Source of the DNA: Helicobacteraceae bacterium
Lineage (GTDB): Bacteria > Campylobacterota > Campylobacteria > Campylobacterales > Helicobacteraceae
DNA: 23,869 nt
Direction: 5' to 3'
NCBI GenBank assembly: GCA_029258405.1
Contig: JARHYY010000010.1
Location: 1 to 23,869 of the forward strand
The position numbers were made by a program, and so were the translations under genes. The notes below the pieces were generated by a model. That model did not search any database. It saw only the letters and a list, made by a program, of their open reading frames with translations, and had not been told where the DNA came from. Below are positions 8,267 to 16,349 of the stretch, one piece after another; position 1 is the stretch's first letter; each line of letters opens with the position of its first letter.

Positions 8267-8727
8267 ATTTTTTCTCCATCGATATTATCGATAATCTTTG
8301 CCATTAATTCTGCTTGAGCAACAAGCTTATCTCCAACATAGGCTTGCCCATTTAAAAGCCATATGCCACCTTTGTGTTTAAGAACATTTAAATGATAATC
8401 TAACCTATCTCCCGGTTCAACAGGGCTACGAAATTTAGCTTTATCAATACTCATAAAATAGACAATCTTTCCATCACCTGTTGTATCTGTTCCAAACATA
8501 CTACTAAAAGCAAGAATGCCTCCAGCTTGAGCTAAACCTTCAATGATGAATACGCCCGGATAAATAGGCTTGCCCGGAAAATGCCCACAAAATACCTCTT
8601 CATTTATAGTAATATTTTTATATGCTTCAATCTTTTTGTCTAAATCCATATGCACTACTCTATCCACCAAAAGCAAAGGAAAACGATGGGGTAAAATTTC
8701 TCTGATTCTTTTTATATTAAATTCCAT
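8263..8727 (-). CDS. fabZ: (3R)-hydroxyacyl-ACP dehydratase FabZ
   Basis: This hot-dog-fold enzyme dehydrates 3-hydroxyacyl-ACP in type II fatty acid synthesis. Starting at the ATG at 8727 gives 154 residues. The active-site helix region reads GHFPGKPIYPGV...EG, with catalytic H49 and E63, and LPHRFPLLLVDR is at 12-23. I prefer this ATG over the in-frame TTG nine bases upstream. GAAGGA is a ribosome-binding site at a normal distance from the ATG but abuts the TTG. A weak promoter may lie in the 84-nt gap after recG. It is followed by lpxA with an ATGA overlap. Confidence 0.95.
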   Translation of the reverse strand: MEFNIKRIREILPHRFPLLLVDRVVHMDLDKKIEAYKNITINEEVFCGHFPGKPIYPGVFIIEGLAQAGGILAFSSMFGTDTTGDGKIVYFMSIDKAKFRSPVEPGDRLDYHLNVLKHKGGIWLLNGQAYVGDKLVAQAELMAKIIDNIDGEKI

Positions 8728-8754
8728 TGATAGCAATCCTTCAAAGATAAATAG

Positions 8755-8790
8755 AAACTCTATTTTAACAAAAAATAACTAAAAGTATAT
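8755..8790 (-). promoter_or_regulatory. Possible promoter upstream of fabZ
   Basis: The recG-fabZ gap is the largest within the ten-gene run. On the minus strand TAAAAT (8767-8762) is a plausible -10 with AT-rich upstream DNA. The hexamer 17 nt upstream is ATATAC, a poor -35, which is common in Helicobacter. It could give fabZ-lpxA-clpX-mreBC-gltX a supply of transcript independent of bamA-recG. Confidence 0.3.
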
Positions 8791-8811
8791 GAAATATTAA
8801 AAGGATTTGTA

Positions 8812-10683
8812 TTATTCGCTTAGCATTTGTTTTTTAGGGATATTTTGAATAAATTGTTTAGCTTCTTGTATAATATCAATATCATCACTAAGACTTAAAA
8901 AATGAAATTCTTCACCACTTTGTCGCATTCCATGGAGAATATCTCCACTTTTTCTTAGAGATAAATCAAGCTCTGCTACTTCAAATCCGTTTTGACATTG
9001 TATAAATAATTGCAATCTCTCTGTTTTTTCTCTATGTGTAAATAAAAAACAATATCCCTTAAGCCCATTTCTGCTTACACGACCTCTAAGCTGATGCAAT
9101 GTTGCTAAACCAAAATGCTCTGCACCAGAAATAATAATTGTGCAAAGCCTCGGTAATGAAATTCCCACTTCAATAATGGTGGTGGTTAGTAAAATATCAC
9201 CTTTTTCTTTAAATTCATTTAAAATTAACTCCTTATCCTTATCTTTTCCATGTGTAGTATAGACATTTTTAAAATGCTTATACCAAAATTCTTGAGATTC
9301 ACTCAAAGAGCGGTATGGCGAAGTTTCACTTTCATTGATCGAAGGATAAATGATAGCTATTTGTCTATGATGCCTAATTTCTTGCTGTATATGTCCAAGT
9401 AATTGGGCAAAGTTATTTTTTTTGATGATAATAGTTGATACCTCTCTTTTAAAAGGTCCTTTTTTGATGAAGCTAAAATCTACAAAACTTGATTCTATCA
9501 TTGCTAATGTTCGTGGAATGGGCGTTGCAGAAAACTGTATTACATGGGGGTGTATATGGTTTTTATTTGGATTGTTTATTATTTTTTCAAACACAGCCTC
9601 ATCATCTTGCGTTTTTGCTGAATGCTGTGCTAGTATATGCCTATGCTTTACACCAAAGCGATGTTGTTCATCTATCATGACTAATGCAATATTGCTGAAT
9701 TCTTTCCACAAGAGAGCATGTGTGCCAATAATGATATGGGCAGAATCATAATTCATATTTTTTTCAGTATTTACAAGAACAATATTTATATCTTGAGGCA
9801 AATATTTTTTTGATTCTTCATAGAGCTGATGAGCAAGCAAAGAAGTAGGTGCCATGAGCAAACATCGTTTAGGATATATCATATAAGCAGCTGCGAAAAT
9901 AACAAGGCTCTTGCCGCAGCCAACATCTCCAACCACTACTCGTCTTGTAGAAGTTTGTTTGTGAAAGTCTTTTTCAATATCATGGATAGCTTGAATTTGA
10001 TCTGTTGTAAGGACAAATGGCAATGAATCAATGAATTGTTGAGGGTTTCTTGGAGCTATTTTTGGTGCTTTATATTTCTTGTTTTTTGAACGCAGTTTAA
10101 GTAAATAGCGATAAATTTCTACAAATTTTAATGCCCTAAGTGTTAGGGGAGGAAACCCGCCTTGTTTTTTATATTGCTCAAAAAAAGGTTTATCGGGCAA
10201 ATATATCTTTTGTAATTCTTGTGCATAGTGCAGAGGGATATTATGAGCTACAAGATTCTCTACAGTAATAATATTTGCTAATGAAACTCTTATATTTTTT
10301 TGCGAGAGCCCTTTTAATGTTGGAAAAATGGGCACAATATCCTCTGTTTGGTTGATTATCTTAGGTTGTATAATTTGGAGGATATGGTTATAATAATTGG
10401 GTTTGCCAGAGATAATATGCTCTGAACCTATTGAAAATTTTTGTTTATGGTAACTGCTTGGGTGGAATATAATCAATTCTATTTTTTGTTGGAATAATGG
10501 CAGCCAAGCATCAATTTTAGCCATTTTATTATGCCCAGCTGTATAAGATTGTATAATAACTTTAACAATTAGGGGTGTTTCTGAAAGCGTTTTTGAGAAA
10601 AAAGTATTCTCATAATCTTTAGGCACGAATAAAGTTAGATCAATAATATCCTTACAATTGAGTTTTTTAAATAAAGTTTCCAA
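8812..10683 (-). CDS. recG: ATP-dependent DNA helicase RecG, short epsilon-type
   Basis: This superfamily 2 helicase remodels stalled replication forks and Holliday junctions. The 623-residue protein is shorter than the roughly 690 of E. coli but close to the length I recall for H. pylori RecG. Motifs are Walker A GDVGCGKS (252-259), DEQHRFG (338-344), SATPIPRT (385-392), TTTIIEVGISLP and the motif VI region HQLRGRVSRNG. The N-terminal wedge (OB) domain occupies about 35-115. The start is a TTG, eight nucleotides after the peptidase stop, with no good Shine-Dalgarno close by and no in-frame ATG before residue 54. Translation may therefore depend on coupling to the upstream gene. Confidence 0.93.
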   Translation of the reverse strand: METLFKKLNCKDIIDLTLFVPKDYENTFFSKTLSETPLIVKVIIQSYTAGHNKMAKIDAWLPLFQQKIELIIFHPSSYHKQKFSIGSEHIISGKPNYYNHILQIIQPKIINQTEDIVPIFPTLKGLSQKNIRVSLANIITVENLVAHNIPLHYAQELQKIYLPDKPFFEQYKKQGGFPPLTLRALKFVEIYRYLLKLRSKNKKYKAPKIAPRNPQQFIDSLPFVLTTDQIQAIHDIEKDFHKQTSTRRVVVGDVGCGKSLVIFAAAYMIYPKRCLLMAPTSLLAHQLYEESKKYLPQDINIVLVNTEKNMNYDSAHIIIGTHALLWKEFSNIALVMIDEQHRFGVKHRHILAQHSAKTQDDEAVFEKIINNPNKNHIHPHVIQFSATPIPRTLAMIESSFVDFSFIKKGPFKREVSTIIIKKNNFAQLLGHIQQEIRHHRQIAIIYPSINESETSPYRSLSESQEFWYKHFKNVYTTHGKDKDKELILNEFKEKGDILLTTTIIEVGISLPRLCTIIISGAEHFGLATLHQLRGRVSRNGLKGYCFLFTHREKTERLQLFIQCQNGFEVAELDLSLRKSGDILHGMRQSGEEFHFLSLSDDIDIIQEAKQFIQNIPKKQMLSE

Positions 10684-10691
10684 TGAATGAG

Positions 10692-12026
10692 CTATTTTTC
10701 ATTCTCCACAATAGCAAAGCTCATATGTAAAATTTCATCATGCTTCTTGATATAATCATTAATTTCTTGAAGTTGTACTGATTGTATTTTCTTGAGTTCA
10801 TCTTTATTGTAGCTTATAGGCATTCCATGATAATATGCGTTATAGGCTCGAGATAACCGTTGAGAAAGTTTCTCTTGATTGAGAGGTTCGCTCCCTAAAA
10901 TAAATTTTTTTGCACTTTCAAGTTCTTTTTGTGTTATGCCATGCTCTACAAACTCTTTAATAGTGTTCTTAACTATGTCAATAGCCTCATCTTTGCTCTC
11001 TAGTTTAGTTTGTAAATAACCCAATGCATAAGTAGCAGATTTTGTATTTTGGCTACGCCAATAAGCTGAATAGGCTAAACCTTTTTTTACGCGCACCTCT
11101 TCTAAAAGGCGACTACCAAACCCTCCTGCACCAAGCACAAAAGCAGCAATACGCATCTTATAATTTTCTGTAGCATAATCATTAACGCTTAGTGGAGAAC
11201 CAAAAGAGATATAAGCTTGTTGCGTTGGCTTTTGAATGGTTTTTGTTGATGGAGTAGTTGCTACATTACATTTTTGTATAGGATAGCTATCCCCTTTTTT
11301 AAATTGAGAGAGCATAGGGGTAATATGTTTTTTGAAATCTTCAAAAGGCATATCACCGCCCGCTAAAATAGTAAGATTATTCAAAACAATATGCCGCTTA
11401 TAATAAGATTGTATATCTTGAAGCGTAACCTTTTTAATGCTACTTTGTGTAGGTATTTGTGCACAAGGTGTTCCTTTAAATAATAGCTCTTTGAGCATAT
11501 CATTAGCAACTTCATCAAAATCTGTTTCCTTTTGTAAGATGGCTGAAATAGCATCTTGTTTTACATTATTAAGTGCGTTTTCTGTAAGGTTTGGAGATTT
11601 CAATAAGGAATCAAGAAAGTTAATAGCATCTTGTGCATCTTCTTTGAGCGATGTTAATGAGATAGAGAGTGTTTCTGTGCCACTGCTAACACTTATATCA
11701 ATAGCTTTTTCTTCGAGTTTTTGTGCAAACTTTACACTTCCTAGCTCTTTAGTGCCCTCATTGAGCAAGGCAGCCCCTAGCTCACTAATAGAGCTTGAAT
11801 ATGCTTTGTTGGTTGCCATATATGTCCCTAATATACCGCCCCCTTGAAATATAAGTTTCATATCAAATACAGGTGCAAGGGAAGATTCTTCATAAATGAT
11901 AGGAATATCTACATTGTTAATAGTGATTGTTTCTAAATTTGCTGCCATAGCCTCTCCTGAATAATAAATTGTTGCTGCTACACATATGCCTAGGAATTTT
12001 TGTGATATTGTAGCTAAAAGTTTCAT
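10692..12026 (-). CDS. M16 family zinc-peptidase-like protein, apparently non-catalytic, secreted
   Basis: The 444-residue protein has an N-terminal hydrophobic signal sequence (about 8-28, ending near AMA) and two M16 domains (about 30-230 and 240-440). The zinc motif HxxEH expected in the first domain is absent; the aligned region reads AALLNEGTKELG. The partner-subunit signature in the second domain, GGFGSRLLEEVRVKKGLAYS, is intact. It therefore resembles the inactive subunit of M16B pairs and H. pylori HP0657 (YmxG). An active HxxEH partner is not in this window. Its position between mqnC (ATGA overlap) and recG, next to bamA, matches my memory of HP0655-HP0657. A periplasmic role is inferred from the signal sequence. 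Confidence 0.85.
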   Translation of the reverse strand: MKLLATISQKFLGICVAATIYYSGEAMAANLETITINNVDIPIIYEESSLAPVFDMKLIFQGGGILGTYMATNKAYSSSISELGAALLNEGTKELGSVKFAQKLEEKAIDISVSSGTETLSISLTSLKEDAQDAINFLDSLLKSPNLTENALNNVKQDAISAILQKETDFDEVANDMLKELLFKGTPCAQIPTQSSIKKVTLQDIQSYYKRHIVLNNLTILAGGDMPFEDFKKHITPMLSQFKKGDSYPIQKCNVATTPSTKTIQKPTQQAYISFGSPLSVNDYATENYKMRIAAFVLGAGGFGSRLLEEVRVKKGLAYSAYWRSQNTKSATYALGYLQTKLESKDEAIDIVKNTIKEFVEHGITQKELESAKKFILGSEPLNQEKLSQRLSRAYNAYYHGMPISYNKDELKKIQSVQLQEINDYIKKHDEILHMSFAIVENEK

Positions 12027-13075
12027 TCGTATTTCTCCAAAATAGTATAAGTTGTATCCCTTTTTGCTGGAATCTCTCCTATGTCTTTAATGAGCTGTAT
12101 CATTTCGGCTTGATTCATGCTATTTTTTGCCCCTGCTGCTGCTACAACATTTTCTTCAAGCATGGTACTTCCTAAGTCATTAGCCCCAAAAAGTAGTGCC
12201 AATTGCCCTATATGGCTTCCTTGTGTAACCCATGAGCTTTGTATATTAGGAAAATTATCTAAATAGATACGACTTGATGCAAGGAGCTTTAAATAGCGAT
12301 TAGAAGATGCCTTTTGGATATGGGGAAATTCTTTTTTTAATGGGGTATTATCTGGTTGAAAAGACCACATTATAAACGCCCTAAATCCTCCTGTTTCATC
12401 TTGTAAATCCCTTATTCTTCGCCAATGCTCTATAATATCTTCATCATTTTCTAATGTGCCAAACATCATAGTCGCTGTGCTTTTAATGCCCGTGTTATGA
12501 GCTATTTTATGTATCTCAATCCAGCGATTTGCATCGATTTTTTTAGGTGCGATAATATCCCTCACCCTATCGCTTAAAATTTCTGCTCCAGCTCCAGGTA
12601 TTGAAGAGAGCCCAGCATCCTTAAGCCTCTGTAATGTTTCTTGAAGAGAAATGCGAGATATTTTAGCAATATAATCTATTTCAACGGCTGAAAATCCATG
12701 TATGGTAATAGTAGGATATTTTTGAGAAATATGCCGCACGAGATCTTCATACCATTCTATTTTAAGTTTTGGATGCACCCCGCCTTGAAAAAGTATTTGC
12801 GTACCACCTATGGCTAAGAGCTCATCAATTTTTGTATCAATTTGTTCAAAAGAGAGAATATATCCTTCATCTTTATCGCTTAAATCTCTTTTGAAAGCAC
12901 AAAATTTGCAATCAATCCAGCAAATATTGGTGTAGTTTATATTCCTATCCACAACAAAAGATGTGATTTTATCGGGGTGGAGTTGTCTTTTTATCCTTAG
13001 AGCTTCTTTGCCGAGTTCTTTCAAAGGTGTTTTTTGCATAATGTCCATAATTTGAGTATCTGTTATCCTATTCAT
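12023..13075 (-). CDS. mqnC: Cyclic dehypoxanthine futalosine synthase MqnC (radical SAM)
   Basis: This radical SAM enzyme cyclises dehypoxanthine futalosine in the futalosine route to menaquinone, which replaces the classical Men pathway in Helicobacter and Campylobacter. The 350-residue protein has the cluster motif C52-x3-C56-x2-C59 (ICWIDCKFCAF), then FQGGVHP near 96-102 and IPGAGAEIL at about 158-166. The latter is typical of the MqnC/MqnE/CofH group. FQPDNTPL and MLEENVVAAAG in the C-terminal part favour MqnC over MqnE. The ATG has AGGA five bases upstream and lies 9 nt after bamA. The other mqn genes are not in the window. Confidence 0.9.
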   Translation of the reverse strand: MNRITDTQIMDIMQKTPLKELGKEALRIKRQLHPDKITSFVVDRNINYTNICWIDCKFCAFKRDLSDKDEGYILSFEQIDTKIDELLAIGGTQILFQGGVHPKLKIEWYEDLVRHISQKYPTITIHGFSAVEIDYIAKISRISLQETLQRLKDAGLSSIPGAGAEILSDRVRDIIAPKKIDANRWIEIHKIAHNTGIKSTATMMFGTLENDEDIIEHWRRIRDLQDETGGFRAFIMWSFQPDNTPLKKEFPHIQKASSNRYLKLLASSRIYLDNFPNIQSSWVTQGSHIGQLALLFGANDLGSTMLEENVVAAAGAKNSMNQAEMIQLIKDIGEIPAKRDTTYTILEKYE

Positions 13076-13084
13076 ATCTGTCCT

Positions 13085-15358
13085 TTAAAAACGTGTGCCC
13101 ATATTGAATTCAAATGTTTCTCTTTTATCACCCGGTTGAAGATTGAGTGCAAAAGGAAAAACAAAGCTCAAAGGACCCAAAGGAGAAACCCATTCTATAC
13201 CTGCACCAACAGATGAGCGTTGGATTTCTGAAAAACTGTTTTGCCCAATAATCCCATAATCAAAGAAAACCATAAAACGCATTCGCACTGCTTCAAACAA
13301 GCCAAAACTTGTTTCTACGCTTCCTAATGCCATATATTTACCCCCAATACGAACACCATTTGTACCAAGGGGGGTAACCGAATTAGAGCGATAACCTCTA
13401 AGAGCACCCGAACCCCCTAGATAAAATTTTTCATTTATAGGCAAATAACCACTCTCATCAATGAAGCCAGCTCGACCCTTAATGCGGAATATAATATCCA
13501 CATCATCAAAATCATCTAAATTATTATACCATACAAATCGCCCAAAGTATTTGATAAAATCTTCATCGCCACCAATTCCTGCAAACTCTATAAAAGATGA
13601 TGCAGAAATTCCGCTACGAGGGAAGTAATAATCATCAGTACTATCAAAATTTAAACCGGGTATTATTGAGCTTTTAGTATAAAACCCTTGCAAAAAATAG
13701 GGCTGATAGAGTTCAGCAAGATTGCCCGAAAAATCAGTAAGCTCTGTTTTAATATAGGCATAACCTAATGTTGCATGTACATAATCAAAAAAACGCCTCC
13801 CCGCTGTTAGTGCTATTCCTGCACTATTTTCTGTGTAATCATAGGTGATATAATCTCTTTTGTAAATATCTGAAGAAAGACTATAACGAGAATCAAGCAC
13901 CCTTGGATTATAAATATTTAAGCGATAGCTCCCTTCTTTTTTGCTCTTATCGGCATAAACTCCAAAAGTGATTCCGCTCCCAAAAGCATTGCGTTCTTTA
14001 GCAGAAAGATTCCCTATTAAGCCATCATAAGCACCATAACCAAGACCAAACAAGAGCTCACCTGTAAATGTTTCGCTCACTTTAACAAGAATATCTAAAC
14101 TGTTCTCACCAACTCTTTTCTCTTCAATCTCTATATTATCAAAAAAGCCTAATTGTGTAAGGCTATTGCGAGATACTTTGAGCTTAGAGGCTTGATAAAG
14201 CTCCCCTGGAGAAAAGGTTATCTCTCTCCTAATAACCCTATCTAATGTTCTTGTATTGCCTGAAATGAGTACATCGTTAATATACACCTTATTACCTGTT
14301 GAGATTTTATAAGTAATAAAAACTTCGCTCCTCTCTTTGTTTGTGTCAAGCTGCGGATCAACTCGCACAAAGGCATAACCTAAATCCCCAATGATTTCTC
14401 GTATATGCTCTATATCTTTGCGTACACTTTCAATATTAAACCGTTTTGCAGGTGCTAATATGAGAGATTCCATTAATATGGTAGTTTCAATAACAGGATT
14501 ATCAAGCTCAATATCTACACCGCCTACATAATATATTTCACCTTCTTCAATATTGTATGAGAGCTTTGCTTGATAGTTATCAAAATCAGCTTCAAGCAAT
14601 GGCGTATTTACTTGTGCATCTAAAAAACCTTTACGCATATAATAATCTTTAATGCGTCTGCTATCATTTTCAAGCTCATTTACATGAAGTTTGCCATTAT
14701 TAAAGCCCCATAACCAACCCAAAAATTCTGCCTCTCTGTTAATAGTTACTGTTTCTATTTGTGAGGGGGATAATGATTGAGCCCCTTTGTAGTCGGCTTG
14801 TTTAATAATAATTTCTTCTCCTTGATTAACATTGATGATAAGTTTTATGGCTTTTTCTCCAACAGGTTCTGTTTGTGTTTCTACTATGGTATCGTAATAG
14901 CCTTTAGCCTCAAGTATAGATATGATTTTTTGCTTTACTTTTTGAATCTTGACTTCGTCATAAGTATCACCTTTTTTAATACCTATTTCTTTAGATAGAG
15001 TTTCTGCATCAGCCCCACTTCCATAACCATTAACTTCAATTTTTGCGATAGAGGGTTTTTCTGTGAAATGATAAGTTAAAACCCCATTGTCTTCACTCAC
15101 CCAAATATCTTCAAAATAGCCTTGTTTGTAAAAATTCATGATTGATTCATCGACTTGTTCTCTGTCAAGTTTCTCACCTATTTTAATCTGACTAATTTCA
15201 TGAGCTATTGTAGGTGATATGTATATAAGCCCTTCGTACTTTACAGATTTGATAATGGGAGCATTAGAGGTTGAAGTATCAGTTTGAGCAAACAAAAAGG
15301 ATAAACCAGCAAAATTAAATGCAATATAAATTATTATTGAAAAACATCTTTTCACCAA
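13085..15358 (-). CDS. bamA: Outer membrane protein assembly factor BamA (Omp85)
   Basis: The 757-residue outer-membrane protein inserts beta-barrel proteins. It has a signal peptide (about 1-25, ending FLFAQ), five POTRA repeats (about 35-420) and a 16-strand Omp85 barrel with the conserved loop-6 motif RGYR at 654-657. It ends in the terminal-Phe signature GTRF. There is no in-frame ATG at the N-terminus. Translation must start at TTG (15358) or the next codon, GTG (15355); AAGG lies 6 or 9 nt upstream respectively. An out-of-frame ATG with a 19-codon reading frame overlaps the start. It heads the ten-gene minus-strand run and is divergent from tyrA. Confidence 0.95.
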   Translation of the reverse strand: MVKRCFSIIIYIAFNFAGLSFLFAQTDTSTSNAPIIKSVKYEGLIYISPTIAHEISQIKIGEKLDREQVDESIMNFYKQGYFEDIWVSEDNGVLTYHFTEKPSIAKIEVNGYGSGADAETLSKEIGIKKGDTYDEVKIQKVKQKIISILEAKGYYDTIVETQTEPVGEKAIKLIINVNQGEEIIIKQADYKGAQSLSPSQIETVTINREAEFLGWLWGFNNGKLHVNELENDSRRIKDYYMRKGFLDAQVNTPLLEADFDNYQAKLSYNIEEGEIYYVGGVDIELDNPVIETTILMESLILAPAKRFNIESVRKDIEHIREIIGDLGYAFVRVDPQLDTNKERSEVFITYKISTGNKVYINDVLISGNTRTLDRVIRREITFSPGELYQASKLKVSRNSLTQLGFFDNIEIEEKRVGENSLDILVKVSETFTGELLFGLGYGAYDGLIGNLSAKERNAFGSGITFGVYADKSKKEGSYRLNIYNPRVLDSRYSLSSDIYKRDYITYDYTENSAGIALTAGRRFFDYVHATLGYAYIKTELTDFSGNLAELYQPYFLQGFYTKSSIIPGLNFDSTDDYYFPRSGISASSFIEFAGIGGDEDFIKYFGRFVWYNNLDDFDDVDIIFRIKGRAGFIDESGYLPINEKFYLGGSGALRGYRSNSVTPLGTNGVRIGGKYMALGSVETSFGLFEAVRMRFMVFFDYGIIGQNSFSEIQRSSVGAGIEWVSPLGPLSFVFPFALNLQPGDKRETFEFNMGTRF

Positions 15359-15510
15359 AAACAGCCTTAAGCATAAACCTTTAAAGAATATTAATTAATT
15401 TTTGTATATAAATTTTTTTAATTGATTACATAAAATGAGATTATATATCATTGTGGTTAATGTCTTTTAAAAATTGGCTATAATTTGCATAAATATCGAG
15501 AAAGGAATTT
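15359..15510. promoter_or_regulatory. Divergent bamA / tyrA promoter region
   Basis: For tyrA, TATAAT at 15479-15484 is a clean -10, with TTAATG (15457-15462) as a weak -35 at 16 nt. The start site would be near 15491 and AAAGGA precedes the ATG. For bamA, TATAAT on the minus strand at 15445-15440 is the best -10, with no recognisable -35. The upstream parts of the two promoters overlap, so they may compete. The remainder is AT-rich with no gene. Confidence 0.55.
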
Positions 15511-16338
15511 ATGCAAGCAGGTATTATTGGTTTAGGGCTTATGGGTGGCTCTTTGGGTTTGGCTCTCAAAGAAACAAAGATGTTTAAAAGCATTGTTGGC
15601 TTAGATGTTGATTCTTTGCATGAGCAGCAGGCGTTAAGTTTTGGTTTGGTTGATGAAATACTAACCTTTGAAGAGATTAAAAAATGTGATATTATATTCC
15701 TTGCTGTCCCTGTTGATGGCATTGTTGAAATCCTTAAAGTTATCCCTCCTGTTCATTCTCATGTAACCATTGTGGATTTAGGGAGCACAAAGAGCAAAAT
15801 TATTGATTCTGTACCCAAAGAGATACAAAAAAATTTTGTTCCCGCTCATCCTATGTGTGGCATTGAGCATTCTGGACCAAAGGCAGCTTTTAAGGAGCTT
15901 TATAATGGAAATTTAGTCATTTTATTTGATAAAGAAGAAAGCGGAGAATTTCAAAAAGCATTCACTAAAGAAGTTTTTTTAGCATTGGGCATGAAGATTG
16001 TCAAAATGAATTTTAATGAGCATGATCACCATGCCGCTTTTATTAGCCATCTTCCCCATGTTATAAGTTTTGCCTTGGCAAATGCTGTGCTCAAGCAAGA
16101 AGATCTAAGGAGCATTTTAGCCTTGGCTGCTGGGGGTTTTAAGGGAATGGTGAGAATCTCTAAAAGTTCGCCACGAATGTGGACAGATGTATTTAAGCAA
16201 AATAAAGAGAATCTTTTAGAGAGTTTAGAAATTTTTGGTAGAGAAATTCAAAAATCTCAAGATATGATTATACGAGATGAGTGGGATGCTCTTTATCAGT
16301 GGCTTAAAGATGCCCATAAGCTCCATGAAATTTTTTAA
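15511..16338 (+). CDS. tyrA: Prephenate dehydrogenase TyrA
   Basis: This enzyme oxidatively decarboxylates prephenate to 4-hydroxyphenylpyruvate with NAD in tyrosine synthesis. The 275-residue protein has the Rossmann motif GLGLMGGSLG (7-16), the DLGSTK motif (89-94), the HPMCG motif with catalytic H113, and the helical dimerisation domain from about 165 on (SHLPHVISFALA). There is no chorismate mutase or ACT domain, so it is the monofunctional type. Arogenate specificity cannot be excluded from sequence alone. It is the first gene of a plus-strand pair, 11 nt before queH. Confidence 0.93.
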   Translation: MQAGIIGLGLMGGSLGLALKETKMFKSIVGLDVDSLHEQQALSFGLVDEILTFEEIKKCDIIFLAVPVDGIVEILKVIPPVHSHVTIVDLGSTKSKIIDSVPKEIQKNFVPAHPMCGIEHSGPKAAFKELYNGNLVILFDKEESGEFQKAFTKEVFLALGMKIVKMNFNEHDHHAAFISHLPHVISFALANAVLKQEDLRSILALAAGGFKGMVRISKSSPRMWTDVFKQNKENLLESLEIFGREIQKSQDMIIRDEWDALYQWLKDAHKLHEIF

Positions 16339-16349
16339 AAAGGTTATTT

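Noticed and set aside
8263..8736. TTG start of fabZ at 8736
   Set aside because: The ribosome-binding site abuts this TTG, while the ATG at 8727 has correct spacing.
9422..9751. 109-codon plus-strand ORF opposite recG
   Set aside because: It covers the helicase DEQH and SATPIPR motifs on the other strand, so the minus-strand frame is the real one.
11437..11847. 136-codon plus-strand ORF opposite the M16 gene
   Set aside because: Its Leu/Ser-rich composition mirrors the real gene's codons, and the minus-strand frame has clear M16 similarity.
13369..13374. G6 run inside bamA as a phase-variation site
   Set aside because: Six bases is short for slippage, and frameshifting an essential gene is implausible.
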